64,000 nucleotides of DNA from Streptomyces sp. NBC_00414 (GCF_036038375.1 NZ_CP107935.1:372001-436000); one strand, 5' to 3'; counted from the first letter of the stretch, positions 17,176-26,222 are shown. Program-made: numbers and translations. Notes: generated by a model not told the origin, from the letters alone.

Positions 17176-17676
17176 GTGTCGTCACGCTCTACCCGCCGAA
17201 TCGCCGCCGCGGTCCTCGCCGCCGGCGCAGCCCTCGGCGCCACCGCCCTGCCCGCCACCGCGGCGGACAGCGACCGCCAGCAGGCCCGCCGCTCGCACGT
17301 CGAGATCAGCGCCGTGCAGTACGACTCGCCCGGCTACGACAACGGCTCCAACCGCTCCCTGAACAAGGAGTGGGTCGAGATCACCAACGACGGCCGTCGC
17401 GCCGTCAACCTGGAGGGCTGGACACTGGCCGACGAGGACGGCAACACCTTCACCTTCCGCCACTACCGCCTGCGCGGCCACGAGAGTGTCCGCGTCCACA
17501 CCGGCGAGGGCCGCGACCGCGACGGGCACCTCTTCCAGGACCGCGACGAGTACGTGTGGGACAACCGCTCCGACACCGCCACCCTGCGCAACGACCACGA
17601 CCGCCGGGTCGACCGCGAGTCCTGGGGCCGCGGCCACGGTGGTGGCCACGGCGGTGGCGGCCACCACCGCCGCTGA
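17176..17676 (+). CDS. secreted lamin-tail-domain (LTD) protein
   Basis: A 166-residue protein starting at GTG 17176, 6-10 nt after GGGGGA. It has a Sec signal peptide (residues 1-30, ending ALPATAA), then a lamin-tail immunoglobulin-like domain (KEWVEITNDGRRAVNLEGWTL; ADEDGNTFTFRHY; EYVWDNRSDTATLRN). Bacterial LTD proteins are extracellular and often linked to nucleases or surface adhesion, but this one is the domain alone. The C terminus is a Gly/His-rich tail (GGGHGGGGHHRR-like) that might bind metal. It is followed by a bidirectional terminator. Confidence 0.88.
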   Translation: MSSRSTRRIAAAVLAAGAALGATALPATAADSDRQQARRSHVEISAVQYDSPGYDNGSNRSLNKEWVEITNDGRRAVNLEGWTLADEDGNTFTFRHYRLRGHESVRVHTGEGRDRDGHLFQDRDEYVWDNRSDTATLRNDHDRRVDRESWGRGHGGGHGGGGHHRR

Positions 17677-17739
17677 TCCTCACCCACCCCGGCCCGAGCC
17701 AAGACCCTGAAGTAGCGGATTCCAGTACGGCTTGACCCA

Positions 17740-17784
17740 CAGCGGCATCCCCAACGGCTTGATCAACCGCCGGGGATGCCGCTG
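17740..17784. terminator. bidirectional hairpin terminator
   Basis: A perfect 13-bp inverted repeat (CAGCGGCATCCCC at 17740-17752 with GGGGATGCCGCTG at 17772-17784) between convergent genes. Confidence 0.75.
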
Positions 17785-17785
17785 C

Positions 17786-18061
17786 TCACGTGGGCCGGCA
17801 CGCTGACGCCTGACGACTTGGGGCCACCCTGCCGGGACTTCGGCGTTTGCGGTTTTTCGCCACAACCACGAACAGGACCACAGCAACGAAGACGACGCCC
17901 AAAATGATGCTGATCACCGTGCTGCCGCTACTCGCACCACCGCCCGGCGGAACGAAGGGAACCTGCGCTGCCCGAGATTGGGCCGGTGTCGTGCGGCTGC
18001 CGGACGCCACGGCCCTGGACAGCGTTGTGAGATCTGTACGGGGGTCTCGGCTCTGGCTCAC
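17786..18061 (-). CDS. small hypothetical membrane protein
   Basis: A 91-residue frame with one clear transmembrane helix (STVISIILGVVFVAVVLFVVV, about residues 48-68) followed by a positively charged KNRKRR stop-transfer segment and a Pro/Ser-rich N-terminal part. That topology is unlikely by chance in a shadow frame, but the ribosome site is weak and no family is known. Confidence 0.5.
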   Translation of the reverse strand: MSQSRDPRTDLTTLSRAVASGSRTTPAQSRAAQVPFVPPGGGASSGSTVISIILGVVFVAVVLFVVVAKNRKRRSPGRVAPSRQASACRPT

Positions 18062-18123
18062 TTCTCATCGAGGGCTGACCGACCGTAATGTCGGCCTCCT
18101 GTGACCAGCGGTGAAAGGCTGAT

Positions 18124-18537
18124 GTGAGCCAGTACTACGACTTGGGCGACCAAACCCTGTGGAACCCGTCCAACGGGGCGTCCCGGCTGTTCATGAGCCA
18201 AGTCATGGTCTGTCAAGCCGCAGTGGGTCTGCCGTCCGGCATCGGCCCCATGGAATCCGATGAGTGTCAGATCGACCCCATCGCATTCGCAGTGTTCGTC
18301 GACGCCCTGCTCGCCTGGCATGGCAGAACTAGACACGCCATCATGGCCACGCTGTCCGAAGGGTTCGTTGCCACGGTGCTGGCCCTGGCCGAGAAAGCGA
18401 ACATCGAGGTGAACTGGCAGGCCGCCGAGCGCGCCGAGAGCCACTGCCTCAAGACGGCTTCGGACCCCCATGCAAAGGAGTGGGCAGCCGCACTGCAGCA
18501 GAAGTCGAGGGAGCTCGTCCGACACATGTCGTCCTGA
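18124..18537 (+). CDS. DUF6086-type hypothetical protein
   Basis: A 137-residue soluble protein beginning (GTG, AAAGG upstream) with SQYYDLGDQTLWNPSNGASRLF and continuing with VGLPSGIGPMESDECQID and FVDALLAWHGRT. I recognise this as a conserved Streptomyces family (DUF6086), often found near toxin/immunity-like or signalling genes. Function unknown. The next gene starts 79 bp downstream on the same strand. Confidence 0.8.
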   Translation: MSQYYDLGDQTLWNPSNGASRLFMSQVMVCQAAVGLPSGIGPMESDECQIDPIAFAVFVDALLAWHGRTRHAIMATLSEGFVATVLALAEKANIEVNWQAAERAESHCLKTASDPHAKEWAAALQQKSRELVRHMSS

Positions 18538-18616
18538 GCTTCATCTGCGGTTCGTTGTCATGGCTTGCGCGTGGATCTCCGGTCGCGCAAGAGTTCGGCC
18601 AACTACGGAGTTCAAG

Positions 18617-19186
18617 GTGTCTTGCGGCAGGACGGGGACAGGCAAGGTGTGCAGTACGGATCTGGCAGCCAAGGAGACGGCGATAGCTCGGTTCCTCCAG
18701 GAGTACCCGCGGGCGGTTGAAGCGGGCCGTGGCCATCCCGCCCTCCACGGGTGTGAAGATGTCCGCTGGTCCGAGTTCCCGGAGTGCCCGGCGGCGATCC
18801 CGGTCCTGCTGCACGGTCTTCTCGATCAGGCTGCCGCGCCAGAGGCCGAGCGCGTACTCACCAACTCCATTCTCAACAGCGTCAGGGAGATGAACCTGGC
18901 CATGCCGACAGTGCTGCCGTTCCTGCTTCGCCTTGCCAGCGACCCGCAGGTTCCTGTGCAGTCCGACCTGCTGCATCTCCTGGTCTCGATCGCCGGCTTC
19001 TCCGAACCGATCGACGGACGCAACGAAGCTATGGTGCACTGGTTCGGCAGTGACAGCGATCATCCCGAGCGTGAACAGTGCCGGGCCGTGTTCGCGGAGA
19101 ACGCGAGCGTAGTAACGCTGCTGGCGGAGGAATTGACCCGTCCTGACGATCGAGCGCGGCTTCGACAGGCTGCCGGGCTCATGTGA
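18617..19186 (+). CDS. hypothetical helical-repeat protein
   Basis: A 189-residue protein starting at GTG 18617 (GGAG six nt upstream). It is predicted mostly alpha-helical, with segments like AAIPVLLHGLLDQAAAPEAERVL and MPTVLPFLLRLASDPQVP that look like HEAT/ARM-type helical pairs. It resembles Streptomyces HEAT-like proteins found next to DUF6086-type genes, which would make the two a functional pair. Function unknown. Confidence 0.7.
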   Translation: MSCGRTGTGKVCSTDLAAKETAIARFLQEYPRAVEAGRGHPALHGCEDVRWSEFPECPAAIPVLLHGLLDQAAAPEAERVLTNSILNSVREMNLAMPTVLPFLLRLASDPQVPVQSDLLHLLVSIAGFSEPIDGRNEAMVHWFGSDSDHPEREQCRAVFAENASVVTLLAEELTRPDDRARLRQAAGLM

Positions 19187-19545
19187 GTTCCCGCGTTCAG
19201 ACCGCTTCCATGACCGCGGGCGGGGTTGGGGTGGTCAAGGAGGGGCCCAGAGGTGGCCGACGGCGTACAGACGGTCGTTCTTCACCCACTGGGGTCTTCC
19301 TCACCCGGCCCGCGCTTCTCCCTGGACGTGGGCCGGCCATCTGCCGCGGTGCGTGCCACGCCGCGTGCGTGCTGACCAGCCGTGGTCGGGGCAGGCGCGG
19401 CACGAGGGGGCCCGTGGAAGGAGCACCTCGACAGCGCCGACCGCCTGTGAAACAGCGAGGCTGCGGACGATGTGGACGACGTCGCAGCACCGGTGCCCCC
19501 CACTCCGATCCCGGTGGGGCATAGCCATCAGCCTCGGCGAAGGTG
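19187..19545. other. 359-bp intergenic region, nothing recognised
   Basis: It lies between a plus-strand gene and a convergent marR-type gene. No convincing gene, repeat or strong hairpin was seen. Confidence 0.4.
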
Positions 19546-20055
19546 CTATTCACCTGCCGGTGGTGAGGCTGTCACGGCCTGCCGGATTTCATTCAACTCC
19601 TCGTCGAACAGGGCCCGGGCGCGGGTGAACCAGTCCGTCAGCACGGCGATCTCATCGGCTTCGTAGTCACCGAAGAGCAGGGCCAGACGCTGGTAGAAGG
19701 GACCGTACACCTCAAGGATGCGTCCCTGAGCCGTCTCCTCCATGACCACGTACACGCGCCGACGATCGCCCGGGTCGGCGGTACGCCGGATGTAGCCGGC
19801 CTTCTCCAGACGGTTCAGTACTCCCGTGACGGCGCCCGTGGTCAGTCTGGCCCGTTCCGCGAGATCGCCGGCGACCAGCGACTCGCCTGCCGTGGACGCC
19901 TCGATGAGGAAGCCCAGACAGGTGAGGTCCGTGACATTGAGACCGAGCCGTCGGGCGATGTCCTGTTGCCCGAACTGAGCGGTGGCGATCATCCGGTCCA
20001 TGGCGTAGAGCGCCTGGTCGGCCGTCGCGGCCGGGCGCGCCTTGCGATCGCTCAC
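19546..20055 (-). CDS. MarR-family transcriptional regulator
   Basis: A 169-residue MarR protein with the winged helix (SLVAGDLAERARLTTGAVTGVLNRLEKAGYIRRTADPGDRRRVYV, about 58-103) and flanking dimer helices. A 13-bp palindrome (CTAAGTAACTTAG) sits 17 bp upstream of the ATG and between it and the divergent membrane-protein gene, so it probably represses both. The inducer is unknown. Confidence 0.92.
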   Translation of the reverse strand: MSDRKARPAATADQALYAMDRMIATAQFGQQDIARRLGLNVTDLTCLGFLIEASTAGESLVAGDLAERARLTTGAVTGVLNRLEKAGYIRRTADPGDRRRVYVVMEETAQGRILEVYGPFYQRLALLFGDYEADEIAVLTDWFTRARALFDEELNEIRQAVTASPPAGE

Positions 20056-20071
20056 AATATCCCCTTACCAT

Positions 20072-20084
20072 CTAAGTAACTTAG
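20072..20084. promoter_or_regulatory. palindromic operator CTAAGTAACTTAG
   Basis: Perfect 6+1+6 palindrome in the unusually AT-rich promoter shared by marR and the divergent small membrane protein gene. It is the likely MarR binding site. Confidence 0.7.
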
Positions 20085-20148
20085 CTCGCGAGATAAAATA
20101 TAGCTGGCGGCTGCTTCGGTTCATCCTCACAGCTCTCAAGGAGTGATC

Positions 20149-20511
20149 ATGTTCATCCACGGTGACGACGACTACGACATGGGCCACACAGTCGCAGGCT
20201 GGACCGGCATGGGCACCGCGTCACTGGGTTTCGGACTGTGCGGCCTAGGAGTGATAGCGGCATCAGGACTCCTCCTGCTTGCGGGTGCGGCAGCGCTCGT
20301 CCTGGCGCTGCTGGCCACTTGGATGCTTCACCTGACGGGCTGGGGCAAGCCGAGCGGCCCCCGCCCGGTCGCTCAGGGGGACTGGCGAGTCAGAGACCTC
20401 AGCGCCCGCAGCGACCACCCCGACTGCCTCGGCTGCCGCCTCGCGGGGCGGCAGGCAACTCACCAGCCAGCCGGAGACCGTCCGGTGGAGCCCGCCCTTG
20501 CAGACGCCTGA
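20149..20511 (+). CDS. small membrane protein, divergent from MarR
   Basis: A 120-residue protein with a His/Asp-rich N terminus (FIHGDDDYDMGHT), two hydrophobic helices (about 19-40 and 44-66, GLGVIAASGLLLLAGAAALVLALLATW) and a cytoplasmic Pro-rich tail. The ATG at 20149 is preferred to GTG 20143 because AAGGAG (20138-20143) is then 5 nt away. No family name is known. It shares the palindromic operator with the marR gene and is probably its target. Confidence 0.8.
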   Translation: MFIHGDDDYDMGHTVAGWTGMGTASLGFGLCGLGVIAASGLLLLAGAAALVLALLATWMLHLTGWGKPSGPRPVAQGDWRVRDLSARSDHPDCLGCRLAGRQATHQPAGDRPVEPALADA

Positions 20512-20757
20512 GGGAGAACCACCACCTGACCGAGGGGTCGCGCCGACGCGGCGGACGGATCGGCGGCCAGAATCCATCCGTGCGGCTCGTGCGATCTCGT
20601 ACACGCGCCACGGTGGAGAACTCACGTCAGCGCGGAACCCCGATCCGAGGTCAGTCATGCGCCGCCCCGTCCCTCTGGCCATAGCCACGAGCCCACCCAG
20701 GGTCTGGTCGGGTCGCGTCACGCACTCTCAAAGCGACTCGGACCGTAAAGCACAAGC

Positions 20758-21738
20758 TCAGCCCGGGGGCAGGACGTGACTGCGCCGGCGAAACTGGCGT
20801 GGAGAGACGCCGTAGACGCTGCGAAACGCCTGGCTGAAATACGCGGGGTTGGTGAAGCCCCACCGACTGGCGATCGCGTGGATCGGGCGGGCCGCCAGCC
20901 GGGGGTCGGCAAGGTCGCGCCGACACCGCTCCAAGCGGCACTCACGGATCCAGCCGGCGACGGTGCGTCCGTCCTGCTGGAACAGCTTGTGCAGGTAGCG
21001 CAGGGAGATGTGGTGGGCCGCGGCGATCGTGGCCGGGCCGAGCTCCGGCCTGTGGAGGTTGTTCCGGACAAAAGCATGGACCTGGGCCATGAGCGCTCGC
21101 TGCCGGGTATGGGGCGGCACCGTGGACTGCGTGTCCAGCGCATCGGCGAGTGCCGTGGCCAGCACATCGAGGATGAGGGTGGAGAGCCGGGAAGTCCGGG
21201 ACGGACTGAGCACGGGCAGTTGCTGGGCGAGTTGCACCAGGAACTGGGACGACAGCGCACCGATGCCTTGGGTTCCGGGGATACGCATACCGCTCAGGCG
21301 GCGCAGGTCCCGGTCGGGCAGTGACAACAGGGAGCGCGGGAAGTGCAGCAGCATCACTTGGCTCCCCCGCGCGTACGGCGCATGCTCGACCTGATACGGA
21401 CGCGAGGTGTCGACCAGGACCATATCCCCTGCGCCTTGCTCCGCGCGCTGACCGTTGTGTGTCACGGTGGCGGCCCCGCGCACGGTGCACGCCAGCTCGA
21501 ACACCTCGGGGTCTGCCTGACGGATGAGTTGGTGGGTGCGGTGCGCAGAATGGGGGGTCACGGTTACCAGGCTTGCCCGCACGGGGCCGAAGGCACTGAA
21601 ACCGACATGCGCCCGAAACGCGCTCTGCATCTGCGCGTCGCACCGTAACTCGAAGGGCACATGGAGCTTCGTGTTCATCTCGCGCCAGAAGGCGAACCGC
21701 TCATGCGCCGGGATCTGGTCAGTGCTGACGACGTCCAT
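20758..21738 (-). CDS. AraC-family transcriptional regulator
   Basis: A 326-residue regulator with an N-terminal AraC-binding-like (cupin) domain starting with DQIPAHERFAFWREM. The C-terminal AraC double helix-turn-helix is at about residues 220-320, including IASRWGFTNPAYFSQAFRSVYGVSPRQFR. The ATG at 21738 is chosen because homology to the family starts there. No obvious target is adjacent; the neighbours are small membrane proteins. Confidence 0.92.
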   Translation of the reverse strand: MDVVSTDQIPAHERFAFWREMNTKLHVPFELRCDAQMQSAFRAHVGFSAFGPVRASLVTVTPHSAHRTHQLIRQADPEVFELACTVRGAATVTHNGQRAEQGAGDMVLVDTSRPYQVEHAPYARGSQVMLLHFPRSLLSLPDRDLRRLSGMRIPGTQGIGALSSQFLVQLAQQLPVLSPSRTSRLSTLILDVLATALADALDTQSTVPPHTRQRALMAQVHAFVRNNLHRPELGPATIAAAHHISLRYLHKLFQQDGRTVAGWIRECRLERCRRDLADPRLAARPIHAIASRWGFTNPAYFSQAFRSVYGVSPRQFRRRSHVLPPG

Positions 21739-21816
21739 GGGCTCAGTATTGTCGCGGCGGGTCGCAGCGGCAGCATGCGAATGAGTCAAACGGTTGAGGT
21801 TTGTCCATAGGAACAC

Positions 21817-22113
21817 CTAGATCTTTGGCCCAGGATTTCTGGGTTGGCCACCCATCCTGTGGTCGTCCCAGTCGATACCGTCGTCGTGCTCCTTGCTTCC
21901 TGCGAGTCCGAGGAACCCCAGAAGGGGCAGCAGAATGAGGACAATCCCGCATATGGCGCCTACAGCGACGTATGCCATGGCTGCGGCGATGACCCAGAAC
22001 GTGACGTCACACGAGAGGCGAGCCCATCGCGGGAACGGTGAACGCCACGCATGGTAGCGGCGATACGTGCGCCTGATCCGGCCAAGCCTCACCCGGCCTG
22101 CAGCCTTGCTCAT
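21817..22113 (-). CDS. hypothetical small membrane protein
   Basis: A protein of about 98 residues with a strongly basic N terminus, a long hydrophobic stretch (TFWVIAAAMAYVAVGAICGIVLILLPLLGFLGL, enough for two short helices) and an acidic C-terminal tail (KEHDDGIDWDDH). The hydrophobic pattern supports a real gene. The start is uncertain: ATG at 22113 with AAAGGA at long spacing, or ATG at 22152. Confidence 0.65.
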   Translation of the reverse strand: MSKAAGRVRLGRIRRTYRRYHAWRSPFPRWARLSCDVTFWVIAAAMAYVAVGAICGIVLILLPLLGFLGLAGSKEHDDGIDWDDHRMGGQPRNPGPKI

Positions 22114-22540
22114 GAAATTAGCGTGTCCTTTCGAGACGGTCGACGGAGTCATAATGCACTTGTTCGTCGTTTCTTGCGTGGATCAGAAATATGCCCAGGC
22201 AGCCGCGCACCCTCGACAAAGAGCACCGCCGCGTCCATCCGGCTGTCGAAGCACACTTCACTAACTCGTCACCAAGAAGAGCAGGAAAGCCAAACACCAC
22301 GGAGGCTCACGAGTCAAATTCTAAGAAATCACCATGAAAGAAACCTCAAGGGGAACCATTCTCGATCAACCCGCAACACTCATCAGTCACAGAGGAAGCA
22401 ATTTGAGAATCGACTCACCAAACAGGTACACCTGAATCGTTTCCCGCCGTCAATCGCTCAACCCGCGAAAGGTTCGATCAATGACCGAGTAGCTCGTGCT
22501 GCTGACGGTTGAGTGCCCGGGACGGCTTCCCGGCGCCGGG
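22114..22540. other. AT-rich intergenic island
   Basis: 427 bp between two minus-strand genes. Positions 22240-22480 are clearly AT-richer than the rest of the window (many AAA/TCA/AGA triplets). The only frame there (plus strand) is lysine/asparagine/serine-rich with no family resemblance and no ribosome site. It may be the remnant of a transferred element. Confidence 0.5.
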
Positions 22541-23008
22541 TCAGCCCAGCTTCTCGTGGGCCGCGTCGAGGAAGGTGTTCATGGGTCCGCGTATGTGGTT
22601 CCACGCGGCCTCGGACCCACCGAGGTCCTCCCACAGGACGTGATGCACGGCGCCCGCGTAGTCCCAGGCGAGTTGGTAGAGCTTCGGGCCGATCAGGACG
22701 AGGATCATCCGCTCGCAGATCCAGAGGCGTTCGATGAGTGCCCGCTCGGCGGCGAGCCACTCGGGTGTGCGGCCGGAGGACCAGTCGGAGGCCTCGTAGC
22801 GTTCTTCTGCGAGGCGTACGCCTTGCTGCGTGAGCTGGATGAACTCCCTCATCACGTCGAGCCGTTCGGTTCGGCGGGCCTCGGCCAGTTGCGTGGCCTG
22901 GCGCTTGTCCTCGGTGCGGGCGGCCTGGCGTGCGGTGGTGAGTTGGGCCAGGTAGGACATGCCGCCGCCAAGTACGACACCGATCAACGACGCCCAGAGC
23001 TGATTCAC
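22541..23008 (-). CDS. hypothetical membrane-anchored protein
   Basis: A 155-residue protein starting at GTG 23008. A single N-terminal helix (LWASLIGVVLGGGMSYLAQL) is followed by a charged coiled-coil-like region (ARQAARTEDKRQATQLAEARRTERL) and a helical C-terminal domain. The architecture is common in Streptomyces orphan proteins of unknown function. No neighbour gives a clue. Confidence 0.8.
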   Translation of the reverse strand: MNQLWASLIGVVLGGGMSYLAQLTTARQAARTEDKRQATQLAEARRTERLDVMREFIQLTQQGVRLAEERYEASDWSSGRTPEWLAAERALIERLWICERMILVLIGPKLYQLAWDYAGAVHHVLWEDLGGSEAAWNHIRGPMNTFLDAAHEKLG

Positions 23009-23438
23009 TCGTACACGTTAGCCTCAGGGCTGATGTTGTTACCTCCGATGCGCCGTTGAACATGTGAGGGCGGTCTCGTCGAACCGCACCTCGCCACCAT
23101 CCAACCCTCAGATCCGGGACACGGTCTCAACTCTGCCCTCCATGGACGCAGCCCACGGATGCCGCCGATCAAGGCGTCAACCAAGACGCCATCCGCTTGT
23201 CGGGTACGGAGCTGACCCGGTCGAACAGGGGTCCTGAGCGAGTGATCGTGTGAGGGTCGGCTCGTGGCGACGGGGCCTGTTGGTGGTTCCGAGGTGCAAT
23301 CACCCACCGAGTACCGAAAGCCTCCGCCACGCCGCTCGTACGCACTCGGTTCGTCGCGGCAGGATGCGACGTCGCCGGAACCTGTTTGGAGCGATGAACC
23401 AATTTGGTTCGGCGCTCCACATATGTCAGGGTGGACGC
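23009..23438. promoter_or_regulatory. 430-bp promoter region of the TetR gene
   Basis: It contains the palindrome at 23396-23410. The remainder is without a credible gene; the open frames are Arg/Pro-rich shadows. Confidence 0.4.
23396..23410. promoter_or_regulatory. 15-bp perfect palindrome, probable TetR operator
   Basis: GAACCAA-T-TTGGTTC, 28 bp before the tetR ATG. Its length and symmetry fit a TetR dimer site that would autoregulate the tetR-monooxygenase unit. Confidence 0.75.
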
Positions 23439-24131
23439 ATGCCGACTGCAAGCGGCCGCCCCGGGCGGCGTAACCAGGTGCTTTCCCGAGAGCTGATCAT
23501 CGAGACCGCTGTGGAGCTGCTCGATGCGGGCGGTGAGGGCGCGCTGACGACTCGGGCGCTGACCGAGCGTCTGGCCACCGGGTCCGGGGCGATCTACTAC
23601 CGCGTGGGAACCCGCGACGAGTTGCTGGCCAGCGCGACGGAATCGGTCGTCATTGCCGCGCTGGCCGCCGTACCGGCCGGAGCCGCGGCCACGCCCTCGG
23701 AGGAGATCCGTACCGTCGCGCTGGCTCTGTTCGATGCGATCGCCGAACACCCGTGGCTGGCGACGCTGTTGACCCTGCAGATCGTCCGCAATCCGGTCGG
23801 CCCTGTGACAGTGGAGATCTTCGAGCGGATCGGTCGGCAGGTGGGTGCGCTGGAGGTGCCACAGGTCTCTTGGTTCGACGCGACCTCGACGCTCGTGCAT
23901 TTCATTCTCGGAGCGATCAGCCAGAACGCCCGCATCGAGGGAGACACCTCCGGCGTCGAGCCCGATCGCGAGGACTTCATCGATGCGACGGCGACGGCGT
24001 GGCGGGAGCTGGACCCCGTCGACCACCCGTTCATGCACGCCGTCGTCGGCCAGATGAGCGAGCACGACGACCGCGAGCAGTTCCTCGCCGGGATCGCCAT
24101 CGTCCTCGCCGGTCTCCCCCGCCTTCACTGA
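23439..24131 (+). CDS. TetR-family repressor
   Basis: A 230-residue TetR protein with the N-terminal helix-turn-helix (LIIETAVELLDAGGEGALTTRALTERL...GSGAIYYRVGTRDELL, about 15-60) and a variable ligand-binding half. The ATG at 23439 (AGGGTGGA upstream) begins the usual N-terminal basic arm. It is followed after 55 bp by a flavin monooxygenase gene on the same strand, its likely target together with itself. Confidence 0.92.
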   Translation: MPTASGRPGRRNQVLSRELIIETAVELLDAGGEGALTTRALTERLATGSGAIYYRVGTRDELLASATESVVIAALAAVPAGAAATPSEEIRTVALALFDAIAEHPWLATLLTLQIVRNPVGPVTVEIFERIGRQVGALEVPQVSWFDATSTLVHFILGAISQNARIEGDTSGVEPDREDFIDATATAWRELDPVDHPFMHAVVGQMSEHDDREQFLAGIAIVLAGLPRLH

Positions 24132-24186
24132 CCCGCCGACACCGGCCGGGCGCGCCCCGTGTGTTCGTATCGGAAGGGAATCTCTC

Positions 24187-25710
24187 ATGCACGACGTAGT
24201 GATCGCGGGCGGCGGCCCGGTCGGCCTGTTCCTGGCCGGCGAGCTCGCCCTGAAGGGCTGTTCCGTTCTGGTCCTGGAGCGCGATGAGAAGCTCAGCTCG
24301 CCGTGGAAGGCGCTTCCCCTGGGCATGCGCGGTCTGAGCACCGGATCCGCCGAGACGTTGTACCGGCGCGGACTGCTCGACGCGGTGATCAGCGCTTCAG
24401 GCGCAGATGTGACGAAGGTCGGCGCCGCCCCCGACGCGGTCGAGACACCGGACCCCCGCGACGTGAGTCACTTTGCGGGCATGGGCCTCAACGCGGCCGA
24501 CATAGACGTCGGTGCCCTTCCGTTCCGGCTGCCCGGTCCGGCGATGGAAGGCTTCATGACCAGCCTCGAAGCCGTCAGCACGGTCCTGGCCGAGCGCGCC
24601 GGTGCCCTCGGCGTCCGGATCGTCCGGAGTTCCGCCGTCACGGCCGTGGCCCAGGACGACGACAGCGTCGTCGCCACGGCGGGCGGTCAGGAGTACCGGG
24701 CGCGCTGGTTGGTGGGATGCGACGGCGGCCGCAGCAGCGTACGTGTGCTGGCCGGCTTCGACTTCGTCGGTACCGAGCCTCTGTTCACCGGCTACGTCGC
24801 GAAGGTCACGTTCGCCGACCCAGAGAAGTTGTCGCTCGGATTCAACCTGACGCCCAACGGCATGTACCTGCGCACACCCTTCGACGGGCACCTGGGCATG
24901 ATGGACTTCGACGGCGGCACGTTCGACCGTTCCCTGCCGCTGACCCGCGAGCACCTCCAAGAGGTACTGCGGCGTATCTCCGGCACCGATGTGACACTGC
25001 CCGAGGTTCATCAGGCGTCCACCTTCACCGACCGTGCGATGCAGGTGACGTCCTACCGCAAGGGACGCGTACTGCTGGCCGGCGACGCCGCGCACATCCA
25101 CTCTCCGCTGGGCGGACAGGGCCTCAACCTGGGCCTCGGCGATGCCATGAACCTCGGCTGGAAGCTCGCGGCCACCGTGCACGGCAGCGCTCCCGAGACA
25201 CTGCTCGACACCTACCACAGTGAGCGCCACCCCGTCGGCGCCGAGATCCTCGACTGGTCACGCGCCCAGGTGGCGACCATGAAGCCGGGCCCCAACGCCC
25301 CCGCGCTGCGCCAGTTGGTCCACGACCTGATGCGGACCACCGACGGAACGACCCACGTCTACCGAAGGACATCGGGACTGTTCCATCGCTACGACCTGGG
25401 CAGCACGCACCCGCTCGTCGGCAGCACCGCTCCCGACTTCCGCTTCGAGGACGGTCTCCGTCTCGGCGAACTCCTGCGTGAGGGGCAGGGCGTAGTGCTC
25501 GACTTCGGCAGCGACCACGCCCTGCGGACCGCGGCCAAAAGGTGGCAGGGCCGTATCGTCTACGCGGCCGGCCCGGCACGCAATGACCTCGGGTTCGATG
25601 CCCTGCTCATACGCCCGGACGGCGTCGTCGCCTGGACCGGTGGGCCCACTCTCGACTGCGAAGCGTTCGAGCAGGCCGCCACCTGCTGGTTCGCCGGCCC
25701 GGAGAGCTAG
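24187..25710 (+). CDS. FAD-dependent aromatic monooxygenase (PHBH/rifampicin-monooxygenase type)
   Basis: A 507-residue class A flavoprotein monooxygenase with the FAD dinucleotide motif GGGPVG at residues 8-13, the GCDGGRSSVR (DG) motif and the second FAD motif GDAAHIHSPLGGQGLNLGLGD. A C-terminal thioredoxin-like domain (about 400-505) is typical of rifampicin monooxygenase and polyketide hydroxylases. It would hydroxylate an aromatic or drug-like substrate with NAD(P)H and O2. Regulation by the upstream TetR suggests a xenobiotic/antibiotic-inactivating role. GGAAGGGAA lies upstream of the ATG. Confidence 0.93.
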   Translation: MHDVVIAGGGPVGLFLAGELALKGCSVLVLERDEKLSSPWKALPLGMRGLSTGSAETLYRRGLLDAVISASGADVTKVGAAPDAVETPDPRDVSHFAGMGLNAADIDVGALPFRLPGPAMEGFMTSLEAVSTVLAERAGALGVRIVRSSAVTAVAQDDDSVVATAGGQEYRARWLVGCDGGRSSVRVLAGFDFVGTEPLFTGYVAKVTFADPEKLSLGFNLTPNGMYLRTPFDGHLGMMDFDGGTFDRSLPLTREHLQEVLRRISGTDVTLPEVHQASTFTDRAMQVTSYRKGRVLLAGDAAHIHSPLGGQGLNLGLGDAMNLGWKLAATVHGSAPETLLDTYHSERHPVGAEILDWSRAQVATMKPGPNAPALRQLVHDLMRTTDGTTHVYRRTSGLFHRYDLGSTHPLVGSTAPDFRFEDGLRLGELLREGQGVVLDFGSDHALRTAAKRWQGRIVYAAGPARNDLGFDALLIRPDGVVAWTGGPTLDCEAFEQAATCWFAGPES

Positions 25711-26222
25711 AGCCACCAGACCGCCGCCAGACCTGCTGTGCCGGGCACCGCAGCAGGTGCCGCTTCGCCGTCGCGTCCGGGAACGGGACCTGCTGCACAG
25801 CAGGACAACGCAACGAGTGGCTCCGGGCGCACGACATATGCGTCGAAGCTCCGGCCGGCGCAGGCGACTTGATCGGTCGCCTGCGCCAACCGGAGCTTCG
25901 CTTCGTACGTGGTGGGTCGCCGGCGCGATATCGGGATCCGCTACCAAGCGGCCACGTCCAGCCAGTTGATGGACCCGCCCAGCCCGTTGTCGGCGCTCTG
26001 ACTTTCCGGAGTCACTTACGGATCGGTCCGCCGGCTCTCAGCAGTGCCGCGGGCCGTGCGTGCTTGGATCGGCATCGAACGAGCCCGTCGTGTGCACCCG
26101 GTCCGCCGGAACACAGCCCCGCCCGTCGTGGTCATGATGGACCCGATCGGCGGCGGTTCTCGATCTCAGTCGAAAGACGCCGTGGGACGGTCCGGCTCTT
26201 TTCCGTACTGTCCCTGCCTGGG
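25711..26222. other. 512-bp intergenic region with terminator
   Basis: Apart from the large hairpin at 25844-25900 there is no convincing gene between the monooxygenase (plus) and the secreted-protein gene (minus, convergent). Confidence 0.4.
25844..25900. terminator. large two-stem hairpin terminator
   Basis: An 11-bp outer stem (25844-25854 with 25890-25900) and a 12-bp inner stem (25857-25868 with 25876-25887) are separated by a 2x2 internal loop, with a 7-nt apical loop TTGATCG. It is likely a bidirectional terminator. Confidence 0.75.

Noticed and set aside
22051-22512. Possible gene in the AT-rich island
   Set aside because: Lys/Asn/Ser-rich frame with no ribosome site or conserved pattern; overlaps a likely membrane-protein gene start.
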